Below, in pieces: positions 32,977 to 37,706 of a DNA stretch of 37,706 nt (positions are counted from its first letter, which is position 1; every line of letters begins with the position of its first letter). The notes beneath the pieces are model-generated. The model did no database searches and was not told where the DNA came from. It saw only the letters and a program-made list of their open reading frames with translations. The translations under genes and the position numbers were made by a program. This DNA is from Actinomycetes bacterium (lineage in GTDB: Bacteria > Actinomycetota > Acidimicrobiia > Acidimicrobiales > Microtrichaceae). The stretch lies in contig JAEVZA010000083.1 in NCBI GenBank assembly GCA_023392475.1, forward strand, positions 1-37,706. Direction: 5' to 3'.

Positions 32977-33501
32977 ATGCGCTCCACGCCGTCGCGGGAC
33001 CAGTGGCTCGTCGCGGGCCAGGAGCTCCTCCGGCGCGGCGGCATCGGCGCGGTGAAGCTCTCCGGGCTGACCGCCGAGCTCGGACTGACCACCGGCAGCT
33101 TCTACCACTCGTTCCCCAACATGGCCGGCTACCTCGACGAGCTCGCCCGCTTCTACGGCTCCGAGCAGCCGCACGCGCTGCTCGAGTCGATCGACGACGA
33201 GGACCCCCGCCGACGGCTGCGACTGCTGTACGAGCTCTCGATGCGCGCCCAGCGCGGCTCCCTCGACACGGCGATGCGCGACTGGGCGGCCGGACACGCC
33301 GGCGCCGCGGAAGCGGTGCGGGAGGCGGACGCCGTGCTGCTGCGCTTCGTCGAGCGGGCGTTCCTCGACATGGGCTGCGACGAGCCAGGCGCCCGCGTGC
33401 GGGCCCAGCTGTTCGCGTCCGCCGGCGTCGCCCGACTCACGCCGCCGTGGCCGCTCGCCCCCGACCCGTTCGACGCCTTCCTCGACGCCCTCGCCCCCTG
33501 A
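32977..33501 (+). CDS. TetR-family transcriptional regulator
   Basis: The 174-residue protein has the N-terminal TetR helix-turn-helix. Helices run QWLVAGQELLRRGGIGAVKLSGLTAELG, and the recognition part is LTTGSFYHSFPNMAGYLDEL (about residues 33-52). The C-terminal ligand domain (about 60-174) is alpha-helical and diverged. A CATGCT sequence ends 6 nt before the ATG and may be a leaderless -10. It is followed by the acyl-CoA-dehydrogenase-like gene in convergent orientation. The perfect palindrome at 34753-34768 in the adjacent divergent promoter is a good candidate for its operator. The inducer is unknown but probably an aromatic or acyl-CoA intermediate. Confidence 0.88.
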   Translation: MRSTPSRDQWLVAGQELLRRGGIGAVKLSGLTAELGLTTGSFYHSFPNMAGYLDELARFYGSEQPHALLESIDDEDPRRRLRLLYELSMRAQRGSLDTAMRDWAAGHAGAAEAVREADAVLLRFVERAFLDMGCDEPGARVRAQLFASAGVARLTPPWPLAPDPFDAFLDALAP

Positions 33502-33522
33502 CCGTCGACGCTCCCCACCGGT

Positions 33523-33555
33523 TCCGTCCGACGGAGCGGCGGAGACAGACCGCTC
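33523..33555. terminator. Possible terminator hairpins between convergent genes
   Basis: TCCGT-ccg-ACGGA (33523-33535) and GAGCGG-10 nt-CCGCTC (33534-33555) lie between the convergent TetR and flavoprotein genes. They lack a T-tract, so the call is weak. Confidence 0.3.
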
Positions 33556-33571
33556 GTCCGAGGACCGGGGT

Positions 33572-34741
33572 TCAGACCATGTCGGTCGGGCGGAGCTCGA
33601 AGCCGAGCGCATGACGACCGGCGAGCTCGGCGGTGCGATCCCAGTCGAAGATGACGTGGCCCTTGAGCACCTCGACGTCCCGCTGCAGCCGCTGCAGCGG
33701 CGACGCGCTCAGGTAGACGCTCGCGCCCGCGCCCTCCGCGACCGTGCCGATCACGTGGCGACTCGCGCGGACGGTGGCCGCGGCGGTCAGGCGGCACGCG
33801 ACGCGCAGGTCCTCGTCCGCGCCCGGCCCGTCGACGGCACACGCGGCGGCGAGCTCGGCGAGCGCCGCGTCCCACCGGACCCGGGCGGCGCGGAGGTCGC
33901 TCATCGCCGTCGCGAGGCGGACCTGCGCGGCAGGCTGCTCGCGGGCCTTGTCGCCGAACGAGTAGGCGAGGACCCGCTCCTCGAGGCGGGCCCTGTAGAG
34001 ATCGACGGCAGCCTCCGCCGCGCCGAGGGCGGGCGCGGAGGCGACGAGCGCGAGCACCGGTGGCACCGGGTGGCGCGCCATGCCGTCGCCCTCGACCCCG
34101 TCGACGGTCAGGAGGAGCTCCCGCGCGTCGATGGTGAACCGCTCCGGCACGAGGACGTCCTCGATCCGCACCGTGTTGCTCCCCGTGGCGCGCATCCCGG
34201 AGGTGGCCCACACGTCGTCGACCGCGACGTCGGCCACCGGCAGCGCGAGGAAGCGGGTGGAGAGCTCGGGCTCGACCTGCACGGCGTGCACGAGCACCCA
34301 GTCGGCGTGCTCGATCCCGGTCGCCCACTCCCAGGTGCCGCTGACGACGTACCCGCCGTCTGCCGGCGTGATCGAGCCCGTGGGCGCGAGCGGCGCGGCG
34401 GCGAGCGGCATCGACGTCCCGAACAGCTCGACGTGCGCGCCGACCGGCAGGCGCGACAGCAGCCAGCCGTGCAGCTGGAGGAACGAGATCGTCCACGCCG
34501 ACGCGACGCACCCGTGCGCCATCAGCCGCGCGCCGTTGGCGAGCGACTCGATGCCGAGGCCGTGCCCGCCGATCGAGGTCGGGGTGCTGCAGCGCAACAC
34601 GTCGGCGGCGTCGACGGCCGCGAGCGTGGCGCTCGGGAGGCGACGGAGCTCCTCGGCCTCGGCAGCGTGCTCGGCCAGGACGGCGGCGAGCTCCGCGCTG
34701 GCCTGCAGGTGGCCCTCGTGGTCGAGCGGGATGGGTGGCAT
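33572..34741 (-). CDS. Acyl-CoA-dehydrogenase-like flavoprotein (HsaA/type 2 monooxygenase-like)
   Basis: The 389-residue protein has the three-part acyl-CoA dehydrogenase fold with the type 2 C-terminal domain: helical start, central beta domain (SGTWEWATGIEHADWVLV) and C-terminal four-helix bundle (TAAATVRASRHVIGTVAEG). The end, QRLQRDVEVLKGHVIFDWDR, is typical of the flavin-dependent monooxygenase subgroup that includes HsaA. The usual catalytic glutamate of acyl-CoA dehydrogenases is not evident, in keeping with a hydroxylase. ATG 34741 has GAAGG at 6-nt spacing; GTG 34753 is an alternative and would overlap the palindrome. It diverges from the VOC operon across that operator. Confidence 0.82.
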   Translation of the reverse strand: MPPIPLDHEGHLQASAELAAVLAEHAAEAEELRRLPSATLAAVDAADVLRCSTPTSIGGHGLGIESLANGARLMAHGCVASAWTISFLQLHGWLLSRLPVGAHVELFGTSMPLAAAPLAPTGSITPADGGYVVSGTWEWATGIEHADWVLVHAVQVEPELSTRFLALPVADVAVDDVWATSGMRATGSNTVRIEDVLVPERFTIDARELLLTVDGVEGDGMARHPVPPVLALVASAPALGAAEAAVDLYRARLEERVLAYSFGDKAREQPAAQVRLATAMSDLRAARVRWDAALAELAAACAVDGPGADEDLRVACRLTAAATVRASRHVIGTVAEGAGASVYLSASPLQRLQRDVEVLKGHVIFDWDRTAELAGRHALGFELRPTDMV

Positions 34742-34752
34742 GATGGCCTTCA

Positions 34753-34770
34753 CATAAGTTCACTTATGGT
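34753..34770. promoter_or_regulatory. Palindromic TetR-type operator overlapping a promoter
   Basis: CATAAGT-TC-ACTTATG (34753-34768) is a perfect 7-bp-arm inverted repeat, notably AT-rich in this GC-rich window. It overlaps the plus-strand -10 candidate TATGGT (34765-34770), so a bound repressor would block it. It lies in the divergent region between the flavoprotein and VOC genes. Confidence 0.7.
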
Positions 34771-34867
34771 CGGGCGGCAAGCACGATCTGGGCCACGCAT
34801 CTGGCCCGGCCGCGTCCGGACCGGTGGGCGACCCGCACGGGCGGGACCGACGGCGAAGGAGATCGGG

Positions 34868-35458
34868 ATGGCAGCGCAGGACCGCATGGAGATCACCGGG
34901 GTGAGCCACCTCGCGCTGGTCTGCAGCGACATGGCCAGGACGGTCGAGTTCTACGAGCAGGTGCTCGGGTTCCCGCTCGTGAAGACGATCGAGCTGCCCG
35001 CGGGGATGGGCCAGCACTTCTTCTTCGACATCGGCGGCACCGACAGCCTCGCCTTCTTCTGGTTCCCCGACGCCCCCGACGGCGTGCCGGGCATCTCCGC
35101 CCCGGCCGCCCGTCCCGACAACGGCGACCTCACCTCCGCCGTCGGCTCGATGAACCACATCGCGTTCCAGGTGTCGGGCGACAAGATCGACGAGTACCGC
35201 GAGCGCCTCGTGGCCGCGGGCGTCGAGTGCTCCACCGTGGTCAACCACGACGACTCGGAGTGGACGGTCAGCGAGGACCTGCACCCCGGCGTGTACGTGC
35301 GGTCGGTGTACTTCCAGGACCCCGACGGCATCCTCCTGGAGCTCGCGGCCTGGACGAAGGACGGCTTCGACGCCTCCGACGTCCGCCACGCGCCGGCCAC
35401 GGCCTCGAGGGAGCGGGTGGCCGCCCCGGTCCCCGCCGCCACCGGGGGTCAGGCCTGA
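34868..35458 (+). CDS. VOC-family protein (glyoxalase/extradiol dioxygenase-like)
   Basis: This 196-residue protein carries two beta-alpha-beta-beta-beta VOC modules. The metal ligands are visible: His in VSHLALVCSDM (about residue 14), His in GSMNHIAFQV (about residue 97) and Glu in GILLELAAW. The last resembles the iron/manganese 2-His-1-carboxylate site of extradiol dioxygenases. It could open an aromatic ring or isomerise a thiol adduct. It directly faces an HsaA-like flavoprotein, a pairing seen in steroid and aromatic catabolism. ATG 34868 has GAAGGAG upstream. A 20-residue alanine/proline tail follows the domain. Its stop overlaps the next start (TGATG). Confidence 0.85.
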   Translation: MAAQDRMEITGVSHLALVCSDMARTVEFYEQVLGFPLVKTIELPAGMGQHFFFDIGGTDSLAFFWFPDAPDGVPGISAPAARPDNGDLTSAVGSMNHIAFQVSGDKIDEYRERLVAAGVECSTVVNHDDSEWTVSEDLHPGVYVRSVYFQDPDGILLELAAWTKDGFDASDVRHAPATASRERVAAPVPAATGGQA

Positions 35459-36156
35459 TGGGGCGCCTCCGACAGGTCGCCCGTGCGGAGACCGACGACC
35501 CCGTGGTGAACGCGATGTACGACCTGCTGTTCGGCAAGGGGGTCGACCCGGTCGCCGACGGCAGGATGGGCACCGCCACCGGCAGCGAGGGCGACTGGTG
35601 GACCACGTACGCGCTGTCGCCCGACATCATGGAGCACGCCGTCGCGGGGTTCGTGCTGTACCGCAGCCCCGACCGCCAGCTGGACCCCGTCCAGCGCGAG
35701 CTCGCGCAGTCCCGCATCGGCTGGGCGGTGGGCTCGAAGTTCGTGTACTCGCAGCACGTCCAGGCCCTGCGCGGGCTCCACGCTGACGCCGACAAGATCC
35801 GCGACCTCCCGAACTGGCAGACCTCCGACGCCTACACGCGCGCCGAGCGCGCCGTGATGGCCTACGCGGACGCGATCGCGCTCGACGGAGGTCGCGTCAG
35901 TGACGAGCTCTTCGCCACCCTTCGCGAGGAGCTCTCCGACGAGCAGGTCTTCGAGCTCACCTACATCAGCGCCATGTACCTCCAGCACGCGGTCGTCACC
36001 CGCGCCCTGCGCCTCGAGTGGGACGACCGGCCCGAGCACGTGCAGGAGGTCGACCCGCCGGAGGACTTCGACGCCGACCACTACGTGTCGGTGGGCTCCG
36101 ACCAGGGGTCCAAGCAGCAGCTCCGCGACCTGCGCGCCGGCGACGCGGGGCAGTGA
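35458..36156 (+). CDS. Carboxymuconolactone-decarboxylase/AhpD-like protein
   Basis: The 232-residue helical protein resembles the CMD/AhpD fold (about 55-190: HAVAGFVLYRSPDRQLDPVQREL, then GSKFVYSQHVQALRGL and AERAVMAYADAIALDG). In peroxidase-type members a CxxC motif is present; here the matching segment has VYSQH without cysteines. So a peroxidase role is unlikely, and a decarboxylase or lyase-like role on a ring-cleavage product is more plausible. A longer N-terminal part and acidic C-terminal tail are unusual. It is coupled to the VOC gene by a TGATG overlap and followed after 4 nt by the CoA-transferase gene. Confidence 0.8.
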   Translation: MGRLRQVARAETDDPVVNAMYDLLFGKGVDPVADGRMGTATGSEGDWWTTYALSPDIMEHAVAGFVLYRSPDRQLDPVQRELAQSRIGWAVGSKFVYSQHVQALRGLHADADKIRDLPNWQTSDAYTRAERAVMAYADAIALDGGRVSDELFATLREELSDEQVFELTYISAMYLQHAVVTRALRLEWDDRPEHVQEVDPPEDFDADHYVSVGSDQGSKQQLRDLRAGDAGQ

Positions 36157-36160
36157 TCGC

Positions 36161-37351
36161 GTGACCGCCGCGCTCTCCGACCTGCGCGTCGTCGAGATGG
36201 GCCAGCTGCTGGCCGGTCCGTTCTGCGGGCAGCTGCTCGCGGACTTCGGCGCCGACGTCATCAAGCTCGAGCCGCCCGGCCAGGGCGACCCGATGCGGGA
36301 GTGGGGTCGGGAGAAGGCCGACGGCCGGTCGCTGTGGTGGCCGGTGGTGGCCCGCGGGAAGCGCTCGGTCACGATCAACCTGCGCGAGGCCGCGGGCCAG
36401 GACCTCGCCCGCCGGCTGATCTCCGAGGCCGACGTGCTGGTCGAGAACTTCCGGCCCGGCACGCTCGAGCGCTGGGGGCTGGACCCTGCGGACCTGATGG
36501 CGGCGAACCCGCGGCTGATCGTCGTGCGCGTCTCCGGCTACGGCCAGACCGGCCCCTACGCGTCCCGTCCGGGCTACGGCGCGATCGGCGAGGCGATGGG
36601 CGGGCTGCGGGCCGTCATCGGGGAGCCCGACCGGCCGCCCGCCCGGGCCGGCATCTCGATCGGCGACACCCTCGCTGCCACGTTCGCGTGCGTCGGCTGC
36701 CTCGTCGCGCTGCACGCGCGCTCGACCACCGGCAGGGGGCAGATCGTCGACTCCGCCCTCTACGAGGCCGTGCTCGGCGTCATGGAGTCGCTCATCCCGG
36801 AGTACACGATCAGCGGGTACGTCCGACCGCGGACCGGCTCGGTGCTCCCCAACGTCGCGCCCGCCAACGCGTACCCGACCTCCGACGGCGAGCACCTGAT
36901 CAGCGGCAACCAGGACACGGTGTGGCGCCGGCTCGCCGAGGCGATGGGACGGCCGGAGCTCGGCGACGACGAGCGGTTCGCGACCCACAGCTCCCGAGGC
37001 GCCAACCAGGCGGAGCTCGACGCGCTGATCGGCGAGTGGACCGCGACGATGACCTCGGCCGACCTCGAGGCGCTGCTCAACGAGCACAGCGTGCCCAACG
37101 GGAAGATCTTCACCGCACCCGACATGCTCGTCGACGCCCACTTCGCCGCCAGGGAGGCCGTCGTCCGGCTGGCGCACCCGCAGCTCGGCGAGTTCGCGAT
37201 GCAGAACGTGGTGCCCAAGCTCTCGGACACACCCGGCGAGATCCGCTGGGTGGGACCCGAGCTCGGCGAGCACACCGACGAGGTGCTCGGGGAGCTCCTG
37301 GACCTCGACGACGACGCCCGGGCCAAGCTGCGCGACGCCGGGGTCATCTGA
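36161..37351 (+). CDS. CaiB/BaiF-family CoA-transferase
   Basis: The 396-residue protein is a class III CoA-transferase. The N-terminal block LRVVEMGQLLAGPFCGQLLADFGADVIKLEPP is diagnostic. The catalytic aspartate lies in GISIGDTLAAT (about residue 168), in line with Asp169 of formyl-CoA transferase. Further conserved parts are FRPGTLERWGLD, VSGYGQTGPYASRPGY and GRGQIVDSALYEAVL. It moves CoA between carboxylic acids and would activate or recycle the acid made by the upstream ring-cleavage steps. GTG 36161 lies 4 nt after the CMD-like stop. It closes the three-gene operon and converges on the anti-sigma gene. Confidence 0.92.
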   Translation: MTAALSDLRVVEMGQLLAGPFCGQLLADFGADVIKLEPPGQGDPMREWGREKADGRSLWWPVVARGKRSVTINLREAAGQDLARRLISEADVLVENFRPGTLERWGLDPADLMAANPRLIVVRVSGYGQTGPYASRPGYGAIGEAMGGLRAVIGEPDRPPARAGISIGDTLAATFACVGCLVALHARSTTGRGQIVDSALYEAVLGVMESLIPEYTISGYVRPRTGSVLPNVAPANAYPTSDGEHLISGNQDTVWRRLAEAMGRPELGDDERFATHSSRGANQAELDALIGEWTATMTSADLEALLNEHSVPNGKIFTAPDMLVDAHFAAREAVVRLAHPQLGEFAMQNVVPKLSDTPGEIRWVGPELGEHTDEVLGELLDLDDDARAKLRDAGVI

Positions 37352-37386
37352 GCCGTCGGAGTGCGGGCCGCGCGGAGCGATCGCGG

Positions 37387-37706
37387 TCACGCGGTCAGCG
37401 TGCCGCGCAGCACGCTGTTGCCCGAGTGCGCCGGACCGGCCCCCTCCTGCTGCACGGAGACGTCCACGACGTCGAAGCGGGACGTGTCCGTGCCCGCTGG
37501 GAGGTCGACGTACGTCGCGACGTCGCTCCGGGGTTCGTGCATGCTGGCCACGGAGACCGGGGCACCCCCGGCGGGGTCCAGGAGCCACATCTCGTAGTAG
37601 CTGCCGGGCGCGAGCGTCGGCAGGTCGTGCATGTCGACGTGGAGACGTCGTCGTCCGCCGTCCTGCACGACGTCGACCCGTCCGCCGGCCCGGCCGACCG
37701 GCGCGC
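37387..37706 (-). CDS. Anti-sigma factor (RskA-like), C-terminal part, incomplete at window end
   Basis: The frame runs off the right edge of the window; only the last 106 codons are present. The visible sequence (LHVDMHDLPTLAPGSYYEMWLLDP, then VASMHEPRSDVATYVDLP) is the extracytoplasmic RskA/anti-sigma-K domain. That domain holds a sigma factor inactive until cut by regulated proteolysis. The N-terminal zinc finger, membrane helix and any partner sigma gene lie beyond 37706. A GTG at 37668 exists within the domain and is probably not the true start. Its stop faces the CoA-transferase gene, 35 nt away. Confidence 0.85.
   Translation of the reverse strand, partial: APVGRAGGRVDVVQDGGRRRLHVDMHDLPTLAPGSYYEMWLLDPAGGAPVSVASMHEPRSDVATYVDLPAGTDTSRFDVVDVSVQQEGAGPAHSGNSVLRGTLTA

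Overview
The window is a very GC-rich, gene-dense stretch of bacterial chromosome. It looks like a high-GC actinobacterium: there is a DUF3039 protein, a mycothiol-dependent-isomerase-family protein, an RskA-like anti-sigma factor, many GTG starts, and many genes with a TANNNT -10 box 6 to 9 nt before the start codon (leaderless style). The CoA-based catabolic genes and overall flavour would suit class Acidimicrobiia, but that placement is inference. There is one tRNA gene (Lys, anticodon TTT). I see no rRNA, CRISPR array, insertion sequence or prophage.

Layout. Bases 1-2900 hold small genes: a MoaD-like sulfur carrier, a histidine phosphatase, a DUF1269-type glycine-zipper membrane protein, an acidic protein with 9-residue repeats, a small membrane protein and a DUF3039 protein. 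Bases 2900-7660 hold a thiolase-like protein, a lipoprotein M23 peptidase, an enoyl-CoA hydratase homologue, an ArsB/SLC13-like transporter and tRNA-Lys. A hairpin-forming repeat of about 57 bp occurs three times in this first 6.5 kb, once inside a reading frame. Bases 7800-17450 are mixed: an MFS transporter, an MDMPI/DinB protein, an unrecognised protein, an amidohydrolase, a secreted PKD-containing phosphoesterase, a truncated-looking LuxR regulator, a CTP-synthase-C-terminus-like amidotransferase and a GNAT acetyltransferase. Bases 17460-23000 hold a 1031-residue AAA/TPR regulator-like ATPase with an unusual C-terminus, a divergent winged-helix methyltransferase, a small DUF2007-like protein and a second methyltransferase.

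Bases 23077-31075 are the most coherent block. A four-gene minus-strand operon encodes a cytochrome-b/molybdopterin oxidoreductase fusion, a membrane protein, a methyltransferase and a CofC-like transferase, with overlapping or 1-nt junctions. It diverges from a response regulator and histidine kinase pair across a control region that carries an 18-bp direct repeat and a 12-bp palindrome. Next come a family 2 glycosyltransferase, a sugar epimerase with a zinc-ribbon-like insert and a polytopic membrane protein. I read this as a two-component-controlled cell-envelope sugar or redox locus of unknown product.

Bases 31279-37351 carry a lipoprotein sulfatase and then a catabolic cluster: a TetR regulator, an acyl-CoA-dehydrogenase-like flavoprotein, and a divergent operon of VOC dioxygenase/glyoxalase, carboxymuconolactone-decarboxylase-like and CaiB-type CoA-transferase genes. 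A strong palindrome (CATAAGT-TC-ACTTATG) lies between the divergent arms and is the likely TetR operator. The window ends inside an anti-sigma factor gene.
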